Shown: positions 34,684-43,108 of the stretch, piece after piece
Position numbering within the stretch: position 1 is the first letter of the stretch
Layout: each line of letters opens with the position of its first letter
Assembly: GCF_000213655.1 (NCBI RefSeq)
Contig: NC_015554.1
Span: forward strand, 806,001-870,000
Direction: 5' to 3'
DNA from: Alteromonas naphthalenivorans
GTDB taxonomy: Bacteria > Pseudomonadota > Gammaproteobacteria > Enterobacterales > Alteromonadaceae
Length of the DNA: 64,000 nucleotides
Position numbers and translations under genes: made by a program
Notes under the pieces: model-generated
Told to the model about the DNA's origin: nothing
Seen by the model: the letters and a program-made list of their open reading frames with translations, nothing else
Databases searched by the model: none

Positions 34684-36108
34684 TTGAGTCTAGGAAATAC
34701 AGCTAAAAAGGGCCTGAAAGTCGGTTTAAGTTTGGGCGTTTTTGGCCAATTATTATCATGGATTTCAACGTTATTCGTCGTAAGAATTTTGTACCCCGAA
34801 GATTTTGCTTTTTTGGCAATTAGTGAGATGGTCGTTGGGTTTGCTTTAATGTTATCTAAGCTTGGCTTTTTTGGGGCATTAATTCGCAAGAAAGAATTGT
34901 CAGATGGAGATCTGAACGCCATTTTCTCTTTGCTAATGCTCATCAGTTGCTCTCTCTATCTTTTATTGTTTATTTTCTCTGATACATTGGAAGCGCTACT
35001 CGATAAACCTGGAGTGGGGGAGCTTATACTGGTTAACGGAATTCTAATTCTTATATCTCCATTTCAATTAATATATTTGGTGTTGCTAAATAGAGAGATG
35101 AATTTTACGCTAATCGCTAAAATACAAGTTTTTATTACTATTATTCAGTCCTTAGTAAATTTAGTATTAGCGTACTATGGCTTCGGATATTGGTCGATTA
35201 TATATTCTTTATTGTTCTCGCAAATATTGACACTACTATTATTTCGCCAAGTATGTCGGAAATACTTGAGACTCAGTTTAGACTTTAAGAAAACTAAAGA
35301 TATTTGGGAGGATGTAAATAGCAGCTTTTTTACTGCCGTTATTTGGGACGTTAATTCTAGATTAGACGTTTTCTTTATCCAATCTTTTTATGCTTCTAGT
35401 ATTTTAGGTTTTTATAGAATGTCTAAAACGATCTCTGAAAAGCCTGTAAGTCTTGTTTCAAAAGTTGTTCAAAGCATAACGCTAGCTACATTTTCGAAAG
35501 TGGCGTCTGATAAATTATTATTAGCAAAATACATCAAAGACTCTGTGTTTTTTGCGGTTTTTATATCAGCGCCTCTTTTTGTTGGATTGTCGATGACGGC
35601 AGAAAATTTTGTTCCTCTCATATTGGGGGCGAAATGGATTCCAGCTATTGATATTGTAAAAGTTCTCTGTCTAATGCAGGTAGTGAACTCATTAAAAGAA
35701 ATTAGCGGGATAGGTTTGTTTGCTGCCGGAAATGGTAAGAGAAAAGTTGTTCAAGCGGCTTTAGCGTTAGGTATCACCGCCACCGCTTGGTTGATTGGCG
35801 GCCAGTTCTCAATCACAATTGCGCTTCTCTTGGTATTCATAGGAGAATCAATTTGGTACGTCTTACACGTGCAAGACTCAAAACGATACCTTGAACTAGG
35901 AGGCTTTTTTCGAGAGTTTAAAGCACCAGCAGTATCAACTGGCGTGATGGCCATTGCAATATTTTCTGTTGATAAACTTCTAGGTTTGGAATCAAACATA
36001 ATAGAGTTAATTTGTAAAATTATTACAGGCGTTCTTACTTATTTCGTTACTTTAAAGCTATTTGAAAATAGTGCTTTTATGAAGTTCAAAAAACAACTGT
36101 TAAAATAA
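34684..36108 (+). CDS. Wzx-type oligosaccharide flippase
   Basis: A 474-residue protein with about 12-14 membrane helices of the polysaccharide transporter (MOP) superfamily. The N-terminal AKKGLKVGLSLGVFGQLLSW and LGFFGALIRKKEL, and central WDVNSRLDVFFIQSFYASSI and FYRMSKTISEKPVSLVSKVV, are typical of the Wzx/AmsL-like group. It moves the lipid-linked repeat unit to the periplasmic face for the Wzy-like protein. The start is TTG at 34684; GAGGTAAC lies upstream. Last gene of the rightward run, meeting the leftward cluster tail to tail. Confidence 0.9.
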   Translation: MSLGNTAKKGLKVGLSLGVFGQLLSWISTLFVVRILYPEDFAFLAISEMVVGFALMLSKLGFFGALIRKKELSDGDLNAIFSLLMLISCSLYLLLFIFSDTLEALLDKPGVGELILVNGILILISPFQLIYLVLLNREMNFTLIAKIQVFITIIQSLVNLVLAYYGFGYWSIIYSLLFSQILTLLLFRQVCRKYLRLSLDFKKTKDIWEDVNSSFFTAVIWDVNSRLDVFFIQSFYASSILGFYRMSKTISEKPVSLVSKVVQSITLATFSKVASDKLLLAKYIKDSVFFAVFISAPLFVGLSMTAENFVPLILGAKWIPAIDIVKVLCLMQVVNSLKEISGIGLFAAGNGKRKVVQAALALGITATAWLIGGQFSITIALLLVFIGESIWYVLHVQDSKRYLELGGFFREFKAPAVSTGVMAIAIFSVDKLLGLESNIIELICKIITGVLTYFVTLKLFENSAFMKFKKQLLK

Positions 36109-36110
36109 GG

Positions 36111-36902
36111 CTAAATAATATCCATAACTTTTGAATAAAACGTGTTATTCAAGTTTCTACAATAGTCTATCGCATTTTCGTGAACCTTAGCGCTTTGTAA
36201 GAGACTGTCTATCTCGCTTTCTTTACCCATGGGTGTTTCAAAAGGAAACAGTTCAAATTTAGATGAAAAAGGGATGCACACAACTTTTTTACCCATTAGT
36301 ATGGACCAGTACATACCGTGATAACTATTAGTAATAACGTAATTAGCACTTCCCAAGAATTCAATGATTTTTGAAAAATCTTTCTGGTCATTCCTCATTC
36401 TTGGAATGTCAGATTCAATTTTCACAGGGATGTGCTCATGTTCGAATATTACGACATCATTAACAATATTATGCTTTCTTTCTAATTCTGGATGCATACA
36501 GCTTACACACGGCAAAAAATCATAATTATCTAGTTTGTCTCTGACACCATAAAGTGAAGATTTATCTAGAAAGCTTTTTGTAGAAGTGTATATTCTTTTT
36601 ACATTATCGTCGTCGTGCTTATTGTGACCCACCCCCCAATAGATGATGCTATTTACTTTTAATTTGTTTAGCTTTTGGATGCTCTCTTCAAAGAATTCAT
36701 TATCAAGAAGTCCGCCTCCACCAATAATAATATTTGTAGTGAGTGGGAGAAGTCTCATACCTTTTGAGATTAACTCGATTTTGTTAATGTGATCATGTAT
36801 ATCTAATACTAACGTCTTTTGATTAAAGTTATAGTAGTGAAGAGGAGAAGAAAGGAGATCCCCGATGTTTTTAACATTGCTTCTATGAGCATTAATAATC
36901 AT
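36111..36902 (-). CDS. Polysaccharide pyruvyl transferase-family protein
   Basis: A 263-residue protein starting MIINAHRSNVKNIGDLLSSP, the N-terminal NxGD motif of the family. It has NIIIGGGGLLDNEFFEES and the C-terminal VITNSYHGMYWSILMGKKVV holding the conserved Ser-x-His-Gly. Members put pyruvate ketals (from phosphoenolpyruvate) on sugars, adding negative charge to the polymer. It is shorter than many relatives (about 300-380 residues). Last gene of the long leftward operon. Confidence 0.87.
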   Translation of the reverse strand: MIINAHRSNVKNIGDLLSSPLHYYNFNQKTLVLDIHDHINKIELISKGMRLLPLTTNIIIGGGGLLDNEFFEESIQKLNKLKVNSIIYWGVGHNKHDDDNVKRIYTSTKSFLDKSSLYGVRDKLDNYDFLPCVSCMHPELERKHNIVNDVVIFEHEHIPVKIESDIPRMRNDQKDFSKIIEFLGSANYVITNSYHGMYWSILMGKKVVCIPFSSKFELFPFETPMGKESEIDSLLQSAKVHENAIDYCRNLNNTFYSKVMDII

Positions 36903-36951
36903 AATTTTTCTCTCTAAAGGTTTTAGTTTGCAAAATCCGGAAAGTCAGAAA

Positions 36952-38073
36952 TTATTTATCTAGCAAATCGATTAATTGCAAAGCAGTATTTTCCCAAGTG
37001 TATTTTTGAATTGACTGTCTTATTTGCGCTGGTTGCCAATCTTTTTTTATCAACGTATCTATAGCCGTCGCTACCCCTTCAGCTGAAAGTTCTTCAATGA
37101 AAACTCCGTTAAGGGTGGATGATACCACCTCAGGTATTCCACCCACTCTTGTGGCGACTACAGGCGTACCTGTGGCTAACGATTCCATAATTACATTAGG
37201 CACGCCTTCTCGATAACTAGGAAGCAAAAGTGCATCGACATTTTGAAGATGTTGAGGTAATTCATTGTGGGGGACTGCACCCGTCAGTGAGATTGACGCT
37301 TGCATATCAAGTTGCATTATCTTATCTCTTAGAAGCGCAGTACTGTGGCCGCTCCCTATAATTGATAGGGAAATGGAGTGTTTGTCTTTTAGTGCGGCTA
37401 TCCCCTCTACAAGCTCGAAAACGCCTTTAGTTGGGATGATGGAACCTATGAAAAGTAGGTTTAAAGAGTGACCGCGAAATAGAGGAATACTTCGTAATGA
37501 AAAAGTATCAAAATCTACCCCGTTATAAACCACTTCAAGTTTGGCCAACGGAGCGTGTTTATTGACCTCTTTAGCGAGCGCATAACTTTTAGTTGTAACT
37601 GTATCGGAGATTCCAAATGCCCATCGCATCTGGGTCTTATGTATTGGTTTATTTATCAGCACATTCACGTCGCTTCCAAGGCATTCAATAATGAGCTTGA
37701 AGCGAAATATGCGTTTAAGTACCGCTGCACATACGCCTTCTGCATAAGCCCAGCTTGCTATTACATTCTTGGCTCTAAAAAATAAGTATAAGGGCTTTAT
37801 AGACAAGGCAACGGATAACAGCATAAAAAACGGGTGAAGAAAGCTAAGTACTTTGGGAATATAAAAGAACGGGAAGAGGCACATGTTAGGCTCTCCTCGG
37901 TGTCCGTTAATTAGCACCTCTTTAATCCAGGTAAACCAAGGAACGGGAATTAATAGAGTAATATTGGCATGTTCAGCTAAATGGCGCGTTTCTTCACGAT
38001 TATACGTAGCGCGGGTAGATTGCCATGGTAAAGGGTGTAAGTTAGTAAAAAAAAGAATTTCTCTTTTCATCAT
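36952..38073 (-). CDS. Glycosyltransferase family 4
   Basis: A 373-residue GT-B enzyme. LLFIGSIIPTKGVFELVEGI is the donor-site block and REGVPNVIMESLATGTPVVA carries the EX7E motif, followed by RVGGIPEVV. Its ATG overlaps the upstream glycosyltransferase stop by 4 bases. Sugar specificity unknown. Confidence 0.92.
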   Translation of the reverse strand: MMKREILFFTNLHPLPWQSTRATYNREETRHLAEHANITLLIPVPWFTWIKEVLINGHRGEPNMCLFPFFYIPKVLSFLHPFFMLLSVALSIKPLYLFFRAKNVIASWAYAEGVCAAVLKRIFRFKLIIECLGSDVNVLINKPIHKTQMRWAFGISDTVTTKSYALAKEVNKHAPLAKLEVVYNGVDFDTFSLRSIPLFRGHSLNLLFIGSIIPTKGVFELVEGIAALKDKHSISLSIIGSGHSTALLRDKIMQLDMQASISLTGAVPHNELPQHLQNVDALLLPSYREGVPNVIMESLATGTPVVATRVGGIPEVVSSTLNGVFIEELSAEGVATAIDTLIKKDWQPAQIRQSIQKYTWENTALQLIDLLDK

Positions 38074-39113
38074 TGATAGCTTTTTTTGTAAAGCGCTGAA
38101 ATGTGGTCAATAGCAAAGTGATCTTTTACAAATTGCCGAGCGGCGACCCCCATCGCTTTTAACCTCTGCCTATTTTCTTGTATCACAATAATTTGCGAAT
38201 GCCAGTATTCTAAGTCATTTACACTATAAACCACCCCGTTATCGAGATTTGATATAACGTTTGGGATTTCACCAACACTGGTCGAAAAGCTGGGTATTCC
38301 TCTTGCCATAGCCTCCAGTAGCGCCATAGGGAGGCCTTCTGTCGTCGAGTTAATTAAAAGTAAATCTTTCTCTCGATAAATTTCATCTTCGTTTAGTACT
38401 GCTCCATGGAAAACAATAGATTCCTTAATAGTTGAAGCCATAGCCAGGGAATTAAGTGCTAACATTTCTGGCCCATCGCCATAAATATGGAGGTCGGCGT
38501 ACTTATTACATTGAAAGCGTTCAAAAGCGTTTATAAGCTGAGATATATTTTTAAGGGGGACTAATCTAGAAACCGTGCATAATTGGAGCTTAGGGTTATC
38601 GCCGATAAGCTCAAAAGCCTCGGGGATGGCCACACCATTTTTAATCACTTCAACAGAAGTCGAAGACCAACCGTAGCGTTTATTTATTCCAGCTTTTATG
38701 TTTTCTGACACGCCGAATACTTTGTCGACGTAGTATTTGGCTAGCCAGTGGGATTGTTTAATAAAACCAATGGGGGGCTCTATTTCTCCGTGAATGGTGT
38801 ACACAATATTTTTATTTAACAAGAAGGGAAAGATTAGAGAGAATGCGCGTATTACAGCAGGTGAATGAACATGTAGTGTTGAATAACCCTTAATTAGGCT
38901 TATCAGTTTTAAAGTGCGAGTTAATAGGTTCCCGTTTATATTGATAACGGGCACCCCTAGTACTTCAATTTCACGCTGAAATGCATCGTCTTTTGTACCA
39001 AAAGTCATGACAGCAATGTCCAATGCTTGCTGCTTTTGCGCTGACACGAGATTTTTGACACATTTCTCGGCCCCACCTACTTGTAAACTGCTCACGCAAT
39101 GTAAAATTCGCAT
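38070..39113 (-). CDS. Glycosyltransferase family 4
   Basis: A 347-residue GT-B enzyme beginning MRILHCVSSLQVGGAEKCVK, the standard GGAE loop. It has LCTVSRLVPLKNISQLINAF and STTEGLPMALLEAMARGIPS with the EX7E motif. It lies 5 bases after the deacetylase stop in the leftward operon. Confidence 0.93.
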   Translation of the reverse strand: MRILHCVSSLQVGGAEKCVKNLVSAQKQQALDIAVMTFGTKDDAFQREIEVLGVPVININGNLLTRTLKLISLIKGYSTLHVHSPAVIRAFSLIFPFLLNKNIVYTIHGEIEPPIGFIKQSHWLAKYYVDKVFGVSENIKAGINKRYGWSSTSVEVIKNGVAIPEAFELIGDNPKLQLCTVSRLVPLKNISQLINAFERFQCNKYADLHIYGDGPEMLALNSLAMASTIKESIVFHGAVLNEDEIYREKDLLLINSTTEGLPMALLEAMARGIPSFSTSVGEIPNVISNLDNGVVYSVNDLEYWHSQIIVIQENRQRLKAMGVAARQFVKDHFAIDHISALYKKSYQ

Positions 39114-39118
39114 TGGGT

Positions 39119-40102
39119 TCAGAACCTACTCGTATAACTAAACATCTTTTTTAATGCTTCCTGGTTCATGTTTGGAGCAATAGGAAAGCGATGTAGGTCG
39201 TAGGGGGTGGATGCAGGAGAGACGTTTACTCCTGGTAGAAAGTTAAATGCTATCTGATAACCTGTGTTTCTTAATCCATCTATTACCTTCTCATTGTAGG
39301 TAGACTTATTACCTACAGGGTAAGAAAATGCAGTAACGCAACACGCTAACTTTTCCTCTAACAGGGCTTTTGAATGACTTAATTCATAAAATAGTTCTTC
39401 GTCGGAGAGTTTCGTTAAAATATCATGGTTGTGGGAGTGGGCACCTACTTCCATACCCTCATCTAGTAACGATGAAAGATGTTCCCAGTTCATAAACTCA
39501 GCGTCTGGATAACCGGATGAGTGTGAAAATTTAAATTCAAGTTCTTCTATTTGACTAGCTGCGGAGTATTTGCAACTCTTTACTGCCGAAAGTATTTCTC
39601 TTATGAAGTTTTCTTCTCCATCTTTGTTTAAAACCTCGAATTCCCAGTCTGATAGCTTTAAATTTTGAGGGTTATAATGTTTAATTAAATAAGCTATTTT
39701 GTCCCACCAAGGAACAGTGTTATTGCCAACTAGCCCTGTGGCAATAAAAAAACTCGCTTTTAAGTTATGTTTTTTTAGAACAGGCAACGCGTTGGTATAG
39801 TTGTCTATATAACCATCGTCAAACGTAAGGCACATATAGCGCCTATCTGGTACTACATTACGTTTAACTAGAGACTCTAGTTCCGCCAAGGTAATAACTG
39901 TGAAGTGACGTTTTATAAATGCAAGATGTTCGTCAAGCTCCTGGGTACTGCATGAAAAAACACAAGGATCAAAAGGCGTGTCTTTCCCCAAACCTATTCG
40001 ATGAAAGTTGAGACTGTAAAGCCCATTAGAGCGCTTTTCCCAGTAATGGCGATCAAGTCCAAGCCATCCACCTAACTTCCTTTGTAAACGGGAAAACTTC
40101 AA
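39119..40102 (-). CDS. Polysaccharide deacetylase (NodB-type)
   Basis: A 327-residue protein with NodB homology motifs: YMCLTFDDGYIDNY (catalytic and metal-binding Asp pair) and EVGAHSHNHDILTKL (HSxxH metal site), then CVTAFSYPVGNKSTYNEKV. It probably removes N-acetyl groups from the polymer or a lipid-linked intermediate, as is common in exosortase A loci. No signal peptide is evident. One base separates it from the upstream deacetylase-fold gene. Confidence 0.9.
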   Translation of the reverse strand: MKFSRLQRKLGGWLGLDRHYWEKRSNGLYSLNFHRIGLGKDTPFDPCVFSCSTQELDEHLAFIKRHFTVITLAELESLVKRNVVPDRRYMCLTFDDGYIDNYTNALPVLKKHNLKASFFIATGLVGNNTVPWWDKIAYLIKHYNPQNLKLSDWEFEVLNKDGEENFIREILSAVKSCKYSAASQIEELEFKFSHSSGYPDAEFMNWEHLSSLLDEGMEVGAHSHNHDILTKLSDEELFYELSHSKALLEEKLACCVTAFSYPVGNKSTYNEKVIDGLRNTGYQIAFNFLPGVNVSPASTPYDLHRFPIAPNMNQEALKKMFSYTSRF

Positions 40103-40103
40103 G

Positions 40104-41285
40104 TTATAACCTCTTAAACATCGGTGCAGGCAAGACGTAATTTCTAAAATTGTTAGGATCTCCCTTAAGATCCGCTTCCGCAGCCTTTATAATATTGTAC
40201 ATTTCTCGAGCGGAGACATAATGTAGAACAAAATTTTCCCCATCATTGTATTTTTCATTAAGGTGACGATGCATTGCTTCAATCGGTTCACCTAATAACG
40301 TGTTCATATCGTTATCTTGAGCCCCATGAGTATGGATTTTGATAAAAATCCATTCGGGCTTTCCTTTAACGTGAATTCCTTGCTCTACCCAAAGATCGAC
40401 TCTATTGGGTGTAGGTGGAAAAGTACTTCTTACATCTGAATTCTCTATCTGGGGAAATATCCCTTTCTTTTTGACCTTCCAATTTAAACCCAAAATGCCT
40501 TGAACAAGGAGGATGTCTCCCCACGCTCGTCCCCCTTTTTCTACGGGCTTACCAGTTTCATAAGACTTAGGTTTCACGGGATCATCTTTGGCGTAATATA
40601 TAGTGTTTAGCATGGCGGGCTGCGATTCATCAGGAGAGGGGAAAGTAAAGTCTGCATAACACCCGGTCTCCCGTAGCACTATAAGCTCATCATTTACGCC
40701 ACACCAATGACCTTTAGGATGAGAGTTATCTAAAACCCAGTTGCCATGAATAAAGGCGTATGTAGGCTTGCCTGTCGAAGGATCTAAACTTAGCGCGTTA
40801 TGCTCGTTATGCAGGGTGTTTGCAAAACCGGAAAGCGTCTTTCGTAAATTGTCACTAGTATCATTTTCGTGGTGTAAGTGAATCTCTATTTCACCAAACC
40901 CTTTTGCACAGAGATCGGAAATTTTGTCAAGATGCTCTTTCCTATATTCTTCTTCTGGGTAGAAAAAACTGTGTTTGGGATGGCATCCATCAGCATCAGT
41001 AAACTTCTGAGCCATTTTGGGGTAATCGACCATCCAGCGATCTACACGCTTTCTTTCTAGCTCTATATTATCTTTATTTAGCCATTGGGGCTCATAATGG
41101 TCGACGAAGCAAAACATCACATGTTTTACTCCTGAAACTTTAGGAGATGAAGAAAATTGGCTCTTGGTATAATTCCACAGCCAACTTTGCATTTTTTTCT
41201 TACGGACGATGAAAATAAAAGCCGCTATAAAGAGTGCGAATAAAATTATTGCAACAACTGCAATCATCGAGATGTCCTTTGCCAA
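40104..41285 (-). CDS. Membrane-anchored deacetylase-fold protein of unknown function
   Basis: A 393-residue protein with an N-terminal membrane anchor (about residues 7-28). The rest shows motifs resembling a NodB barrel: CFVDHYEPQW near the start of the domain, EIEIHLHHENDT with clustered metal-type histidines, AFIHGNWVLD, and a late IKIHTHGAQD. It is not a canonical deacetylase and I do not know its substrate. The 22-base overlap with the upstream glycosyltransferase and 1-base gap to the NodB gene indicate a joint role. It could be a carbohydrate esterase or lyase-like enzyme. Confidence 0.65.
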   Translation of the reverse strand: MAKDISMIAVVAIILFALFIAAFIFIVRKKKMQSWLWNYTKSQFSSSPKVSGVKHVMFCFVDHYEPQWLNKDNIELERKRVDRWMVDYPKMAQKFTDADGCHPKHSFFYPEEEYRKEHLDKISDLCAKGFGEIEIHLHHENDTSDNLRKTLSGFANTLHNEHNALSLDPSTGKPTYAFIHGNWVLDNSHPKGHWCGVNDELIVLRETGCYADFTFPSPDESQPAMLNTIYYAKDDPVKPKSYETGKPVEKGGRAWGDILLVQGILGLNWKVKKKGIFPQIENSDVRSTFPPTPNRVDLWVEQGIHVKGKPEWIFIKIHTHGAQDNDMNTLLGEPIEAMHRHLNEKYNDGENFVLHYVSAREMYNIIKAAEADLKGDPNNFRNYVLPAPMFKRL

Positions 41286-42451
41286 GTAGCAGATAAATTG
41301 CTTGTTAAATATCTAATGTAGCCACGAAAGAGTGAAATGTTCATTGATACAAAAAAAGTTATTAGTGACACGATGCCACTTAAAATCGGTATGTTTCTTA
41401 AAAGTTTTAAACTTCCAAGTAGCCACAGACAGTAAAATGCGGCCTGTGCGCTGAATAGGTAAGTGTAAATCGAATGGCTGTGCCATAGCAAAGCGAAATT
41501 CGTCGACAAAGAAATAATCATAAAGTGGGGGACAAACCAACGTATAACTTTATGGCTTATAAATGAGAAACAGCGCCATTTATATTTAGGGCTGAGTAGC
41601 CAAGTCAGTCTTGCAAGGGCCTGATAATTTCCGGCCCCAATACGTATTCGCCGGTTAGCTTCTTCTTGCATACTCGGCGCAATTTCTTCTATTGCTTTAG
41701 CCTCGGGGGTGTAAACCACGGATTGCTTTTGGCGTGCTACATTCATCACTATACAAAAATCATCGATGATAGTGTTGCTTGGTAATGGAATGTAAAAATC
41801 TGTTTTTATAGCATAGATGCCGCCGTTTGCACCTAATAACGCATTCAAGCGTGACTCGTGGAACTTCAGAACTTGCTCGTACTTCCAATAAAGGTTGTCT
41901 TTATTGTCACCAGAATGAGCGTCAATAAGCACTAATTCTCCACAAACTGCACCTACCCCCTTCTGGTTAATAGACATAACAAGTTGGGTTACCGCGTCCT
42001 TTTCAAAAGTGGTATTCGCGTCTGAGAAAACAGTGATGTCTGAGGTCACTCGCTCCATCAAATCATTCAACACATTTATCTTGCCTCTGTTCTCTTCAAA
42101 GCAGAATGTTTGTAAGCGGGGATCACTGAATGACGACAATATTGTGTTGGTATTATCGGTACTTCCATCGGATGCGACAAAGATGTTTAGTTTTTCTATG
42201 GGATAATTTAAAGAAAGTAGATTTTCGATTCTTTCTTTAATGCAGGATTCTTCATTAAAGGCTGATATCACAATGGTGACAGATGAGGCTTCTGATATTT
42301 CTGTGCGGCGTTCTTTTTTTATCAACGCGTAGCGTGTGTCTCGTACGCATTGAACCAGTGCGCTGACAAAGATTAATATGAAGGGATAGATAACATAGCT
42401 ATAAACAATAGCTAAGGAGACAACCCAAAATAATACTTCGATATACTTCAT
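41264..42451 (-). CDS. Membrane-bound glycosyltransferase family 2
   Basis: A 395-residue processive-type GT2: an N-terminal helix (about residues 5-33), VTIVISAFNEESCIKERIEN, NIFVASDGSTDNTN, VFSDANTTFEKDA (DxD-like), IRIGAGNYQALARL in the acceptor region (in place of the QxxRW motif), then three C-terminal helices. This is the class found in exosortase A loci. It starts 6 bases after the acetyltransferase stop. Confidence 0.9.
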   Translation of the reverse strand: MKYIEVLFWVVSLAIVYSYVIYPFILIFVSALVQCVRDTRYALIKKERRTEISEASSVTIVISAFNEESCIKERIENLLSLNYPIEKLNIFVASDGSTDNTNTILSSFSDPRLQTFCFEENRGKINVLNDLMERVTSDITVFSDANTTFEKDAVTQLVMSINQKGVGAVCGELVLIDAHSGDNKDNLYWKYEQVLKFHESRLNALLGANGGIYAIKTDFYIPLPSNTIIDDFCIVMNVARQKQSVVYTPEAKAIEEIAPSMQEEANRRIRIGAGNYQALARLTWLLSPKYKWRCFSFISHKVIRWFVPHFMIISLSTNFALLWHSHSIYTYLFSAQAAFYCLWLLGSLKLLRNIPILSGIVSLITFFVSMNISLFRGYIRYLTSNLSATWQRTSR

Positions 42452-42457
42452 TTAAAC

Positions 42458-42970
42458 TTACTTTGTTTTAGCGGGAATGCCAAGTGCAGTCTTGTTAGAC
42501 TCTACGTCTTTTACTACTACTGCATTAGCGCCTACTTTTACATTATTACCCACAGTGATTGGGCCAAAAACTTTAGCGCCAGCACCAATAAATATATGAC
42601 TACCAAGGGTGGGGGACTTACCTTTTTCATCACCCATCACTACACCACTCTCTAGAGTGATATTCTTACCACCTTTTACCTTCGAATTTATGACGACGCC
42701 AATAGGATGCATAATCACAAAACCTTCGGCGAAGTCGGCTTTAACGCCGATTACACAACCATTATAGACTCTATTTACATGTTGGAGTAATAACGCGAAG
42801 GGAGCTAAAATCCGTGTTTTAGCGCACCTAGCAGCCAATCGGTATAAAATATTAGCACTCGTTCCATCAGTAAGACATGTCCTAAGTAATGAAATTTCAG
42901 CGCCGTCTTGGTGAAAGATGGCCTGCTTTCTTTTCAGATCAGATTTTATTAGCTGCAGTGTTGTTGGCAT
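42458..42970 (-). CDS. Serine acetyltransferase-like hexapeptide-repeat acyltransferase
   Basis: A 170-residue left-handed beta-helix protein. The N-terminal TLQLIKSDLKRK resembles the short CysE-like lead-in, then hexapeptide repeats follow: IMHPIGVVINSKVKGGKNIT, GDEKGKSPTLGSHIFIGAGA and VGNNVKVGANAVVVKDV. In polysaccharide loci such proteins acetylate sugars rather than serine. It lies upstream of the membrane GT2 in the same leftward operon, 138 bases after PrsT. Confidence 0.85.
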   Translation of the reverse strand: MPTTLQLIKSDLKRKQAIFHQDGAEISLLRTCLTDGTSANILYRLAARCAKTRILAPFALLLQHVNRVYNGCVIGVKADFAEGFVIMHPIGVVINSKVKGGKNITLESGVVMGDEKGKSPTLGSHIFIGAGAKVFGPITVGNNVKVGANAVVVKDVESNKTALGIPAKTK

Positions 42971-43108
42971 AGTAACGTGTCTTAACTTTTCCTATAACTC
43001 ATAATGTTAATGAACTAACAAATAAACTACTTTTATTAGTGAATTTAGAGCCGGTAAAGTTGCTAATCTTAGCCTTATATTAAGAATCTTACTAGCGATT
43101 ATAACTTG

